From assembly GCA_947073895.1 (NCBI GenBank), contig CAMTNN010000014.1, positions 1 to 17,117 on the forward strand: a stretch of DNA of 17,117 bases, given 5' to 3'. The stretch is from an uncultured cyanobacterium (GTDB lineage: Bacteria > Cyanobacteriota > Vampirovibrionia > Gastranaerophilales > Gastranaerophilaceae). Of this stretch, positions 7,576 to 14,756 are shown one piece after another; the first letter of the stretch is position 1, and each line of letters begins with the position of its first letter. A program made the position numbers and the translations under genes. The notes beneath the pieces were generated by a model. It saw only the letters and a list, made by a program, of their open reading frames with translations, had not been told where the DNA came from and searched no databases.

Positions 7576-8943
7576 ATGTTAGAAGTTTCAAATATTAATG
7601 TGCAAAAACCGAACTTTAAAGCAGACGGTTATTCAAGACAAGCACAAATGCCATTACCTCCAATAAGTAAAGATTCTTTTGAGCTTATGAATGCACAAAA
7701 GAAAGCTGATAACAAAGATAAATGGATGAAAGCCGGTGTTATCGCAGGGGTTGGATGTGCTGTAGCATTCGGGATTCAAGCTCTTATCAGTCTTGCAACA
7801 CATAAAGTTAATAAACAGGTAGCAGCTGAGCAAATGAAAGCATTAAAAGAACAGGCTTCTTATTTTGCAAGACAAGGTTCTGAAAAAACCGAAGAAGCTG
7901 TAAAAAACATTTATGAAAACATTGAAAAAGCAACTAAAATAGAAGACATGGCTTTATCAGACGATTTAAAACGTTTGGCAGAAGATCTTAAAGCTGCTGT
8001 CGACAACCAGGGAACAATTAGCGAAAGAGGCGGTGAAACAGTCAGCTCTATTCTATTCTACGGCCCTCCGGGAACAGGTAAAACAACCATTGCAAAAGCT
8101 ATATCAAACATGTTTCCAAAATCAAAATTTGCAACACTTGATGTAACCAAAATGAAGGACAAATATGTAGGTGAAACAGAAAAGAACATTAACGCAATCA
8201 TTGATAAAATCTGTGCAGACGCTGATGCTGCTTACAAAAAATACGAAGAAGAACTCGGAAGTATAATTGGCAAAGACATAGTTGAACGCGGTAACGAAAA
8301 AGAAATTTTACAAGCTATTGAAAAAGCAAAAGCAGAAGGCAAAAAGATTCCTGAAATGGAAAGAATATTTGTATTCGCAGACGAAATCGACTCTGTAATG
8401 ATGGTTGATACGGGTTCAGGTGCTAAGATTTCAAACGATATGTTAAACGAATTCAAAAAAGGTTTCACAGAAAAACTTGGCAAACGTAAAAACATCATCA
8501 CATTAGGCGCAACAAACCTTGAAGTTGATGCTCAAAGAGCAATGACAGTAGATGGCAAAAAATTAGACGGCCCGATGTTAGACAGATTCGATTTAAAAAT
8601 CAGAGTCGGCAACCCAACTGCAGGACAACTTAAACAAACAATTACAAAACGATATGCAGATAAGAGTCTTGTTGATGACACATTAAAAGATTTGAATTCA
8701 GCACAGCTTGATGAACTTTGCACATTCTTGGAAGCTCATGATATTTCTTTCAGAAAACTCAACGCAATCCTTAAAAAGACAGGCAGTTCGCTTAAAAAAG
8801 ATGCTGATGGAAAAATTGATTCTACAGCAAAAGTTACAATCGATGACTTAGTAGATGCAATCAGAAGTATGAAAGAATCGCTTAATGTTAGAGATGATGC
8901 TGAAATCGTAGACTTAATAAATAAGATTAACAAAGCTAAATAG
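7576..8943 (+). CDS. Membrane-anchored AAA+ ATPase (second of a tandem pair)
   Basis: 455 residues, with start ATG 7576 behind AGGGA at 6 bases. It has the same layout as its neighbour: an early VQKPNFKADG motif (9-18), a charged stretch, one membrane-type helix at about 52-74 and a long Lys/Glu-rich linker (about 80-150). The AAA module follows: Walker A GPPGTGKT at 163-170, the pore-loop block KYVGETEKNI, Walker B FVFADEIDS with D269/E270, sensor-1 TLGATN, and the LDRFD arginine-finger region. Between pore loop and Walker B it has an extra charged segment of roughly 40 residues absent from the first copy. The C-terminal ~110 residues are helical and fit the AAA lid. No protease domain is present. 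TATAAT at 7553-7558 could be a -10 but has no good -35. A protein-remodelling role at the membrane is inferred; the client is unknown. Confidence 0.92.
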   Translation: MLEVSNINVQKPNFKADGYSRQAQMPLPPISKDSFELMNAQKKADNKDKWMKAGVIAGVGCAVAFGIQALISLATHKVNKQVAAEQMKALKEQASYFARQGSEKTEEAVKNIYENIEKATKIEDMALSDDLKRLAEDLKAAVDNQGTISERGGETVSSILFYGPPGTGKTTIAKAISNMFPKSKFATLDVTKMKDKYVGETEKNINAIIDKICADADAAYKKYEEELGSIIGKDIVERGNEKEILQAIEKAKAEGKKIPEMERIFVFADEIDSVMMVDTGSGAKISNDMLNEFKKGFTEKLGKRKNIITLGATNLEVDAQRAMTVDGKKLDGPMLDRFDLKIRVGNPTAGQLKQTITKRYADKSLVDDTLKDLNSAQLDELCTFLEAHDISFRKLNAILKKTGSSLKKDADGKIDSTAKVTIDDLVDAIRSMKESLNVRDDAEIVDLINKINKAK

Positions 8944-8956
8944 ATTGCGTTATAAT
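8927..8956 (+). promoter_or_regulatory. ribD promoter giving a leaderless transcript
   Basis: TTAACA (8927-8932, five of six matches to TTGACA), an 18-base spacer, and a perfect TATAAT (8951-8956). The expected start of transcription, about 7 bases after the -10, falls on the A of the ribD ATG at 8963. The -35 lies within the last codons of the AAA+ gene. No Shine-Dalgarno exists before the ATG, which agrees with leaderless initiation. Confidence 0.72.
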
Positions 8957-8962
8957 ACTTGT

Positions 8963-9946
8963 ATGAAACCAAGTTTAGACGAAAAATATATGAAACATTG
9001 CCTTTCTCTTGCCTTAAAAGGGAAAGGCAATGTTTCGCCTAATCCGATGGTTGGCTGTGTTGTTCTTGATAAGCACGGAAATGTAGTATCAAAAGGTTAC
9101 CATAAAAAATACGGTCAAAACCACGCAGAACGTGATGCTTTGTTGAAATTAAAAAATAACGAAGCAGAAGGCGGAACTCTGTATGTAAATTTAGAGCCAT
9201 GTTCGCACTACGGCAAGACTCCACCCTGTGTCGATTTAATAATTGAACATAAACTGGCCAGAGTTGTTTTTGCTATGCGCGACCCAAACCCGAAAGTTGA
9301 TGGGATTTCCAAACTCAAAGAAGCCGGAATTGAAGTGGTTGAAGGAGTTCTGGAAGAAGAAGCAAAATTCTTAAACCGTGTTTTTATAAAAAATATTACA
9401 AAAAAACTTCCTTATGTTGTCCTAAAAACCGCAACTACAATGGACGGAAAGATTGCAACAAAAACAGGTAGTTCAAAATGGATAACATCAGATGACGCGC
9501 GCGAAGAAGTTTATCGTATGCGAAAAGAATTTGACTGTATTATGACAAGTTCAAATACCGTTATAACAGATAACCCGACAATGGAACACAAATTCAAATG
9601 CATAATTGACAGAAACTCCCGTACAAGTCCGGATGCTAAAATATATCAACAAGGAGAAATATATATTTCTAAAAAACCATTAAAAGAAACTCTTGAAGAT
9701 TTATACAAAAAAGGGATTTGTTCGGTATTTGTTGAATGTGGAGGAACGCTTGCCGGAGCTTTATTAAAAGAAAATCTTATTGATGAAGTTTATCAGTTTA
9801 TTGCACCGAAAATTCTTAACGACAACAGCGGTTTCAGCTGTTTTAACGGAGATAATATAGAAGATATCAACCAGTCTAAAAACCTAAAAATTTATGAAAT
9901 AAAAAAATTTGAAAAAGATATTTTAATCAAGGGAACTTTTTCTTAA
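8963..9946 (+). CDS. ribD: Bifunctional riboflavin biosynthesis protein RibD (deaminase/reductase)
   Basis: Catalyses the second and third steps of riboflavin synthesis from GTP: deamination of the pyrimidine intermediate, then NADPH-dependent reduction of the ribosyl chain. The start ATG 8963 gives 327 residues and aligns with the usual RibD N-terminus; a TTG at 8945 is upstream of the predicted transcript. The deaminase domain has the zinc site H54-A-E and [11 protein letters not shown] with C80 and C89, plus NPMVGCVV. The reductase domain follows, with [22 protein letters not shown] and the late [13 protein letters not shown]. It is 30-40 residues shorter than the well-known homologues (about 360). 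Two residues are missing around [10 protein letters not shown], and a longer stretch is missing after TDNPTM where the central reductase loop is normally found. No other rib genes are near. The deaminase is probably active; reductase activity is likely but less certain. Confidence 0.95.
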   Translation: MKPSLDEKYMKHCLSLALKGKGNVSPNPMVGCVVLDKHGNVVSKGYHKKYGQNHAERDALLKLKNNEAEGGTLYVNLEPCSHYGKTPPCVDLIIEHKLARVVFAMRDPNPKVDGISKLKEAGIEVVEGVLEEEAKFLNRVFIKNITKKLPYVVLKTATTMDGKIATKTGSSKWITSDDAREEVYRMRKEFDCIMTSSNTVITDNPTMEHKFKCIIDRNSRTSPDAKIYQQGEIYISKKPLKETLEDLYKKGICSVFVECGGTLAGALLKENLIDEVYQFIAPKILNDNSGFSCFNGDNIEDINQSKNLKIYEIKKFEKDILIKGTFS

Positions 9947-9977
9947 TTCTTTCGTCTCATGTTATAGAACGAAGGAG
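9947..9977 (+). promoter_or_regulatory. Hairpin sequestering the sigma-factor Shine-Dalgarno, next to the ribD stop
   Basis: TTCTTTCGT (9947-9955) can pair along all nine positions (two G-U pairs) with ACGAAGGAG (9969-9977), which contains the whole Shine-Dalgarno of the downstream sigma gene; the loop is 13 bases. The left arm begins at the base after the ribD TAA. A ribosome finishing ribD would cover that arm and free the Shine-Dalgarno, predicting translational coupling of the sigma factor to ribD. This is inference from sequence pairing only. Confidence 0.5.
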
Positions 9978-9986
9978 ATGAAAAAG

Positions 9987-10913
9987 ATGAGCAGAGCATT
10001 AAACAGCGTCGATTTTATCGACGATAGTGAGATGGATTTAACACTGCCAAAAACTTTTAGTGCAGTAGTCAACAACGATGACATTCTACAAATGTATCTT
10101 AAAGAAATCGGCAGAAAACGTATGCTGACGAAAAGGGAGGAAATTGAGCTGGGGAAAGCGATTCAGGAAGGTACTAAAGAAGAAAGAGAACGCGCAAAAG
10201 AAAAATTAGTACAGGCAAACTTACGATTGGTTGTTAGTATTGCAAAAAAATACATAGGACAAGGCGTTTTATTTATGGATTTAGTACAAGAAGGATCCTT
10301 AGGATTAATAAAGGCGGCAGAAAAATATGACTATAGAAAAAACTTTAAATTCTCTACTTACGCAACATGGTGGATTAAACAAACAATTATCAGGGCAATC
10401 TCTAATCACTCTCGTACTATTAGGATTCCTGTGCATATGCTTGATAAGATTCGCCGGTACAAGAAAGCTTGCGAAGACATTATTGGAAATGATACTCTTG
10501 AACCTGATGACGAAACTATTTCAAAAATGTCAGGGCTGGATTACAAAAAGATTGAAGAAGTAAAAAGCGCATTAAAAAAAGAACCAGTAAGCTTGGATAC
10601 ATTCGTAACCGATGATTTATGCATACAAGATTACGTTGAAGATACAACTTACAAATCACCGGAAGCCAGTGCTCAAGATAAATTACAGGAAAAAGATATT
10701 ACAAAATTAATCAGCACACTGGATAAACGCGAGCAGGAAATCATTAAACGAAGATTCGGAATCGACGATGAAGAGCCAAAAACATTAGAGCAAATCGGAA
10801 ACGCCTTAGGATTCTCTAAAGAAAGAATTAGACAAATTGAAAACGGAGCTATACAAAAACTTAGACGGGTTAACAACATAGACAGTCTAAAATCTTATCT
10901 GGATGCATGTTAG
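9987..10913 (+). CDS. RNA polymerase sigma factor, sigma-70 (RpoD/SigA-like, group 1/2)
   Basis: Directs RNA polymerase to -35/-10 promoters. The GAAGGAG at 9971-9977 abuts an ATG at 9978, too close to use it; the in-frame ATG at 9987 is 9 bases away and is chosen, giving 308 residues. Visible regions: 1.2 ([18 protein letters not shown]), region 2 from residue 74 ([20 protein letters not shown], with the -10-recognising YATWWIKQ; W128-W129), region 3, and the region 4 helix-turn-helix at about 266-295 ([20 protein letters not shown]). Region 1.1 is absent, as in cyanobacterial-type group 2 factors and some short primary sigmas, so I cannot tell whether this is the housekeeping factor. It sits 40 bases after ribD, with a hairpin over its ribosome-binding site, and is followed by a GC-rich palindrome. 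Confidence 0.94.
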   Translation: MSRALNSVDFIDDSEMDLTLPKTFSAVVNNDDILQMYLKEIGRKRMLTKREEIELGKAIQEGTKEERERAKEKLVQANLRLVVSIAKKYIGQGVLFMDLVQEGSLGLIKAAEKYDYRKNFKFSTYATWWIKQTIIRAISNHSRTIRIPVHMLDKIRRYKKACEDIIGNDTLEPDDETISKMSGLDYKKIEEVKSALKKEPVSLDTFVTDDLCIQDYVEDTTYKSPEASAQDKLQEKDITKLISTLDKREQEIIKRRFGIDDEEPKTLEQIGNALGFSKERIRQIENGAIQKLRRVNNIDSLKSYLDAC

Positions 10914-10925
10914 GGACATCTAACA

Positions 10926-10957
10926 AAGGGCGCGGCGGTAGCTACCGCCGCGCCCTT
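10926..10957 (+). terminator. 16-bp perfect GC-rich palindrome after the sigma gene, likely terminator
   Basis: Two 16-base arms form an uninterrupted palindrome centred between 10941 and 10942, with arm core GGGCGCGGCGGTAG. It starts 13 bases after the sigma stop codon. The following tract CCCTTTATTAAAA is only weakly T-rich, so efficiency is uncertain. It is far richer in GC than the surroundings and could also be a protein-binding or repeat element. Confidence 0.65.
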
Positions 10958-11051
10958 CCCTTTATTAAAAAATGTTAAAATAAATTGCATTTAACCCTTA
11001 TTTAATATAGCATGGACTTAAAGATGTTTTATTAAAAAAGGAGGACATTTG

Positions 11052-12188
11052 ATGTTCAAAAATCTATTCAAAGGTGTGTTTGTTCTCGCAACATTGTTTA
11101 TGTTAAACAACCCTGCAAACGCATTCTATACTGATATGGACGAATCACATTGGGCATATCAATCAATTAAGTTTTTAACAGAAGTTGGCGTTGTCGTTGG
11201 TTACCCTGACGGCACATACAAACCTGATATCCCTGTTACAAGAGCAGAGTTTGCATCAATGGCAATCAAAGCTTTGGGACAGGAAAATACAGAAGTTACT
11301 CAAGATATCCACTTTACTGACGTAACACCTGATTTTTGGGCATATAACCAAATCAGAAAAGCTGTATATTTCGACTTAATCCCTGATGCAAAAGGCACAG
11401 GCTACAGACCATTCGACTCTGTAACAAGAGCAGAAGCAATTAACATTGCAGTAAACGCTTTAACTACAAACCAAATTAGCCAACAAAGAGCTAATGATAT
11501 TATTTCAAAATCTTATGAAGATTATACACAAATGCCTGCTTGGTTCTTGATGGCAGCAGCTAAGGCTCACGTACTTGACCTTAACCCTGTTATGCCAGGT
11601 CACGAAGGCAAAATGGAAGCAAACAGACCTGCTAACAGAGCAGAAGTTGCAATGCTTCTTTACAAGATGATGCAAGAAGCAAAACTTAATCCAAATGCTA
11701 AACTTGCAGAAGTTATGCAAAAAAGAACAGCAGAAGGCTACATTGTTGATAACGTAAGAGTTCAAGGTTCAATCGGTATTGTTCCGGCAGGAACTATCTT
11801 CCCTATCAAACTTGAAACAGTTGTTGGTTCAGAAATCTCTAATGTTTCTGATATCTATACAGCAAAAACTCCACAAAACTATGTAACTAAAGAAAAATAC
11901 CTTCTAATCTCTGAAAACAGCGATATGAAAGGTCAGGTAAAATACGTTCAACGCGGTAAATTATTCAAACAACAAGGTGAAGTTATAATTAAGAACGAGC
12001 TTCTTGTAACTCCAAATGACCAGGCTGTAATGGTTTACGGCGTAGCAACTCTTGACCCTAAGAAAATCGGATTCTGGAGAAGAATATTCAAAGGTGCTAA
12101 AGTCTTAACAATGCCTAACGAAATCGTTAACCTAAGACTTCTTGCTCCAATCAAGATTGACCTTACAAACGGTTACATCTACGAATAG
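11052..12188 (+). CDS. Exported triple SLH-domain protein
   Basis: 378 residues from ATG 11052, 7 bases after GGAGG; a TTG at 11049 is less likely. Residues 1-24 are a clear Sec signal peptide (basic MFKNLFK, hydrophobic core, cleavage after PANA). Three S-layer homology repeats follow at about 26-76, 88-137 and 155-208, each with the TRAE-type signature (VTRAEF, VTRAEA, ANRAEV); the third is the most divergent. SLH domains hold proteins to peptidoglycan or secondary wall polymers. The C-terminal ~170 residues are beta-rich and unassigned (EGYIVDNVRVQGSIGIVPAG and onward). The protein is too short, and has no obvious barrel, to be the SLH-OprB porin of cyanobacteria, so a cell-envelope linker or coat component is inferred. 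A weak promoter may lie at TTGCAT (10985) and TAGCAT (11008). A terminator follows. Confidence 0.93.
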   Translation: MFKNLFKGVFVLATLFMLNNPANAFYTDMDESHWAYQSIKFLTEVGVVVGYPDGTYKPDIPVTRAEFASMAIKALGQENTEVTQDIHFTDVTPDFWAYNQIRKAVYFDLIPDAKGTGYRPFDSVTRAEAINIAVNALTTNQISQQRANDIISKSYEDYTQMPAWFLMAAAKAHVLDLNPVMPGHEGKMEANRPANRAEVAMLLYKMMQEAKLNPNAKLAEVMQKRTAEGYIVDNVRVQGSIGIVPAGTIFPIKLETVVGSEISNVSDIYTAKTPQNYVTKEKYLLISENSDMKGQVKYVQRGKLFKQQGEVIIKNELLVTPNDQAVMVYGVATLDPKKIGFWRRIFKGAKVLTMPNEIVNLRLLAPIKIDLTNGYIYE

Positions 12189-12219
12189 GCACTACGTACG
12201 TAGATTATTCAATTATTTC

Positions 12220-12257
12220 GGGCGGTTTCTCAAAATATGATGAGAACCGCCCTTTAT
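12220..12257 (+). terminator. Terminator of the SLH gene
   Basis: GGGCGGTTTCTCA (12220-12232) pairs with TGAGAACCGCCC (12241-12252), leaving one bulged T and an 8-base loop, followed by TTTATAAT. It starts 31 bases after the stop. A separate 12-bp palindrome, CTACGTACGTAG, lies at 12192-12203 between stop and stem. Confidence 0.82.
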
Positions 12258-12576
12258 AATCCGAAAGCTGGGTGCAATAAGCTTCCAAATCCAAAATAAA
12301 TTGCTCTTATAAAAACATTAGAAATTGCATCACTCCCCCTGGTCCATGGGGTTGAATGCGCTTTTTCTTACATAAATCAAAAAACATAATCCAAAGAACT
12401 ATTTACATACTCAGATTTACCATGATGAAGCACATGCCGCGCATTAGGTCGTGGTATCTTTTCTACTCAAATTAACAGCTAAATCTTTTTGCCTATATCG
12501 AAGCTTTGGAGAATTTAAGTTAACTCCAAAGTTTATCGAATTTGAGGTATCAATAAACATATTTTATAGAAAACAT
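12258..12576. other. Gene-free interval between SLH gene and hisS
   Basis: No convincing gene is seen in about 320 bases. A 74-codon plus-strand frame (12451-12675) runs into hisS on the opposite strand and resembles nothing known. Structures seen: a GCAT/ATGC plus CCCC/GGGG interrupted hairpin (about 12327-12359) followed by GCGCTTTTTCTT, which could end a small RNA, and a separate inverted repeat at 12504-12531. I could not match the interval to SRP RNA, 6S RNA, tmRNA or a tRNA. Confidence 0.45.
12504..12531 (-). repeat. Inverted repeat downstream of hisS, possible transcript end
   Basis: CTTTGGAG (12504-12511) and CTCCAAAG (12524-12531) are exact complements around a 12-base AT-rich loop, with partial extension by TCGA on both sides. 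It lies 45 bases past the hisS stop (minus strand). No T-run follows directly, so termination there is only possible; a decayed element end is the alternative. Confidence 0.4.
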
Positions 12577-13806
12577 CTAAATAAAATAATTGCTATTTCT
12601 ATCTACAGCTTTCTGTTCAGATGTCTCAAGATTTTTAACGGTAACTTTTTCCGCTGCAATTTCATCTTCACCTAAAATAAGCGCGTATTTTGCAACCTTA
12701 GATGCTTTTTCAAGCTGTTTAACAAACTTTTTATTCGTTAAATCAAATTCACAGGTTACACCTTGAGCGCGCAATTCTTCAGTTAATTTGATTGCTTCAA
12801 GCGGATTATTTGAAACTACAAACGCTTGCGTTTTTTCATCTTGTTTTTCACCAATTAGCGAAGCCAATCGTTCCATACCCATTGCAAAACCAATCGCCGG
12901 AGTATCTTCGCCGCCAAGATTTTTCACTAAACTATCATAACGACCGCCACCGCATACAGCATTTTGCGAACCCAAATTATTTGATTTAATCTCAAAAACT
13001 GTTCTATTATAGTAATCCAATCCTCTTACAAGAAGTTTATTGATTGAATAATTCACACCAAGTTTATCCAAATATTCTTTTAATTCTTCAAAATGATTTG
13101 AACAATCTTCACAAATAAAATCAGACTGGATAACAGCCTGAATTTCAGGCTTAGCGTAAATTTCTTTGCATTCTTCAACCTTGCAATCCAATAGTCTTAA
13201 AGGATTTTTTTCATATCTCGATTGGCAATCAGGACAAAGTTGAAATAAATATGGTTTAAGAACTTCTTTTAATTTTGTCTTAAAAACTTCACGGCATTCA
13301 GGACAGCCAAGCGAGTTTAATTCTACACTCAAATCATTGAGCCCCAAAGCTTTTAAATAATTAACCGCCATCAATATAACTTCCGCATCAGCAGTAGCCT
13401 GCTTTATACCAAATACTTCCACCCCAACCTGATGGAATTGTCTTTGTCTTCCTGCTTGAGGACGTTCATAACGAAACATTGGACCTTTATACCATAATTT
13501 AACAGGTGCAGAAAGTCTGTGCATACCGTTTTCAATAAAAGAGCGAACAACACCTGCTGTGTTTTCCGGACGAAGAGTCAAAGAACGTTCTGACTTTTCA
13601 AAGGTGTACATTTCTTTGTTAACAATATCCGTTGTATCACCTACACCACGCGCAAATAATTCAGTCGCTTCAAAAATCGGAGTTCTGATTTCTTTTGCAC
13701 CGTATTTTGAAAAAACTTCATTCGCTTTTTCTTCCATAAAATGCCAAACCGGCATATCAGAAGGTAATATATCTTTTGTTCCTTTTTGTACTTTTATTAT
13801 TGCCAT
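12577..13806 (-). CDS. hisS: Histidyl-tRNA synthetase
   Basis: Class II synthetase charging tRNA-His; 409 residues, normal length. Start ATG 13806-13804 follows AAAGGAT. Visible: TLRPENTAGVVRSF, motif 2 GPMFRYERPQ (108-117), the histidine-specific block LVRGLDYYNRTVFE (259-272), GGGRYD (286-291), motif 3 GMER (310-313), and a C-terminal anticodon-binding domain. The insertion domain has eight cysteines in CxxC-like pairs (168/171, 191/194, 208/213, 232/235). This pattern, also known from clostridial-type HisRS, suggests a bound zinc; it is absent from the E. coli enzyme. The gene is divergent from dapF. Its leader contains a duplicated start region and a 12-codon upstream ORF whose TAA overlaps this gene's Shine-Dalgarno, so translation of the two may be coupled. 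No His codons occur in the leader ORF. Confidence 0.97.
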   Translation of the reverse strand: MAIIKVQKGTKDILPSDMPVWHFMEEKANEVFSKYGAKEIRTPIFEATELFARGVGDTTDIVNKEMYTFEKSERSLTLRPENTAGVVRSFIENGMHRLSAPVKLWYKGPMFRYERPQAGRQRQFHQVGVEVFGIKQATADAEVILMAVNYLKALGLNDLSVELNSLGCPECREVFKTKLKEVLKPYLFQLCPDCQSRYEKNPLRLLDCKVEECKEIYAKPEIQAVIQSDFICEDCSNHFEELKEYLDKLGVNYSINKLLVRGLDYYNRTVFEIKSNNLGSQNAVCGGGRYDSLVKNLGGEDTPAIGFAMGMERLASLIGEKQDEKTQAFVVSNNPLEAIKLTEELRAQGVTCEFDLTNKKFVKQLEKASKVAKYALILGEDEIAAEKVTVKNLETSEQKAVDRNSNYFI

Positions 13807-13872
13807 ATATGTATCCTTTAATCCGCCGCGCCGCGCGCGGGGGAAACTATTGCCATAATCTTCAATCCTTTA
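13798..13872. repeat. Imperfect direct repeat flanking an all-GC core in the hisS/dapF spacer
   Basis: Copy 1 (13798-13820) and copy 2 (13848-13872) both read TATTGCCATA, 5-7 variable bases, then ATCCTTTA. Read on the minus strand, each copy is a Shine-Dalgarno plus ATGGCAATA. Between them, 13823-13843 is 21 bases of pure G and C, including the palindrome CCGCGCGCGG (13831-13840). Confidence 0.8.
13818..13856 (-). CDS. Upstream leader ORF of hisS (12 codons), putative
   Basis: ATG 13856-13854 is preceded by AAAGGAT at 8 bases and reads MAIVSPARGAAD then TAA. The first three codons copy the hisS start (MAI), and the whole initiation region duplicates that of hisS. The stop codon overlaps the hisS Shine-Dalgarno, and the frame differs from hisS. 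The peptide uses GC-rich codons (GCG, CGC, GGC) that should be rare in this genome. It may act in cis as a translational control element or be an accidental product of the duplication; there is no evidence for a stable peptide. Confidence 0.4.
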   Translation of the reverse strand: MAIVSPARGAAD

Positions 13873-13878
13873 TATAAT
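13850..13878 (+). promoter_or_regulatory. dapF promoter
   Basis: TTGCCA (13850-13855, five of six), a 17-base spacer, and a perfect TATAAT (13873-13878). Expected start is near 13885, leaving a 23-base leader with GAGG 9 bases before the dapF ATG. The -35 lies inside copy 2 of the local duplication, overlapping the antisense start codon of the hisS leader ORF. Confidence 0.75.
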
Positions 13879-13907
13879 AATTGTACTATAAAAAGAGGTT
13901 TTTACGA

Positions 13908-14756
13908 ATGGGAATAAAATTTACAAAAATGCAAGGCTGTGGAAATGATTTTGTAATCATTGATTTTGAAGAATTTAAAAAATCAGGACTACAAATGGAC
14001 GAAACTGCAAGAAAACTTTGTGACAGACATTTCGGAGTCGGTGCTGACGGTTTAATTATTCCTAATACAAATTGTGATGAAGCTGATATTGGTTGGTTTT
14101 TCTACAACTCGGACGGTTCAACAGCTCAAATGTGCGGAAACGGAATGAGATGTTTCGCTAAATATGTTTACGATAAAAAACTTATAGACAAAAAAGAGTT
14201 TACAGTAAAAACCCTCGCCGGTATTATCACTCCGCAAATTCTTGATAATGGGCAGGTTCGCGTCAATATGTCAAAACCGATTTTAGACACAAGCGAAATC
14301 CCATTCCTTCCAAATGACAATCTTAATTACAAAATATCAGTACAAAACAGAATTTTTGTTGGGAATGCTATTTCAATGGGAAATCCGCATTTTGTAATCT
14401 TTATAAAAGATAACGAAAATCTTCTTGAGCTTGCCAAAACTTACGGCCCTGAAATCGAACTTGGAGCAGAGTTCCCTGAAAAAACAAACGTTGAATTTAT
14501 AAAAATACATTCACCAAAAGAAATTGAACTCTGTGTTTGGGAACGCGGATGCGGTATAACACTTGCCTGCGGAACAGGAGCTTGCGCAAGCGTTGTTGCA
14601 GGAATACTTAACGGTCTTCTTGAAAACAATGTTGATGTAGAACTATTAGGCGGAAAGGTTAATGTTGTTTGGAACGGAACTCCAAATAAACCTAACGGAG
14701 ATGTATTCCTCTCCGGCCCCGCTGAATACATGTTTAACGCAGAAATTAATCTGTAA
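13908..14756 (+). CDS. dapF: Diaminopimelate epimerase
   Basis: Converts LL- to meso-diaminopimelate without a cofactor, supplying peptidoglycan cross-linking and lysine synthesis in the cytoplasm. The start ATG 13908 has GAGG 9 bases upstream; a TTG at 13881 would extend the protein but lies before the predicted transcript start. 282 residues, usual length. Visible: GCGNDF at 10-15, the first catalytic cysteine C76 in MCGNGMRC, and the second C221 in ACGTGACASV, preceded by WERGCG. Both proton-shuttling cysteines are therefore present and the enzyme should be active. The gene has its own promoter, is divergent from hisS, and its last 11 bases overlap the end of the opposite-strand regulator. 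No other dap genes are in the window. Confidence 0.97.
   Translation: MGIKFTKMQGCGNDFVIIDFEEFKKSGLQMDETARKLCDRHFGVGADGLIIPNTNCDEADIGWFFYNSDGSTAQMCGNGMRCFAKYVYDKKLIDKKEFTVKTLAGIITPQILDNGQVRVNMSKPILDTSEIPFLPNDNLNYKISVQNRIFVGNAISMGNPHFVIFIKDNENLLELAKTYGPEIELGAEFPEKTNVEFIKIHSPKEIELCVWERGCGITLACGTGACASVVAGILNGLLENNVDVELLGGKVNVVWNGTPNKPNGDVFLSGPAEYMFNAEINL

Noticed and set aside
9960..9968. Extended -10 (TG-T-TATAGA) directly before the sigma gene
   Set aside because: The transcript would start within the Shine-Dalgarno, leaving no usable ribosome-binding site, and no -35 is visible.
12451..12675. 74-codon plus-strand frame overlapping the 3' end of hisS
   Set aside because: No ribosome-binding site, no recognisable protein, and the last third is antisense to a certain hisS coding end.
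13818..13856. hisS leader ORF as a classical histidine attenuator
   Set aside because: The 12-codon frame has no histidine codons, and there is no terminator/antiterminator pair or T-box-like sequence.
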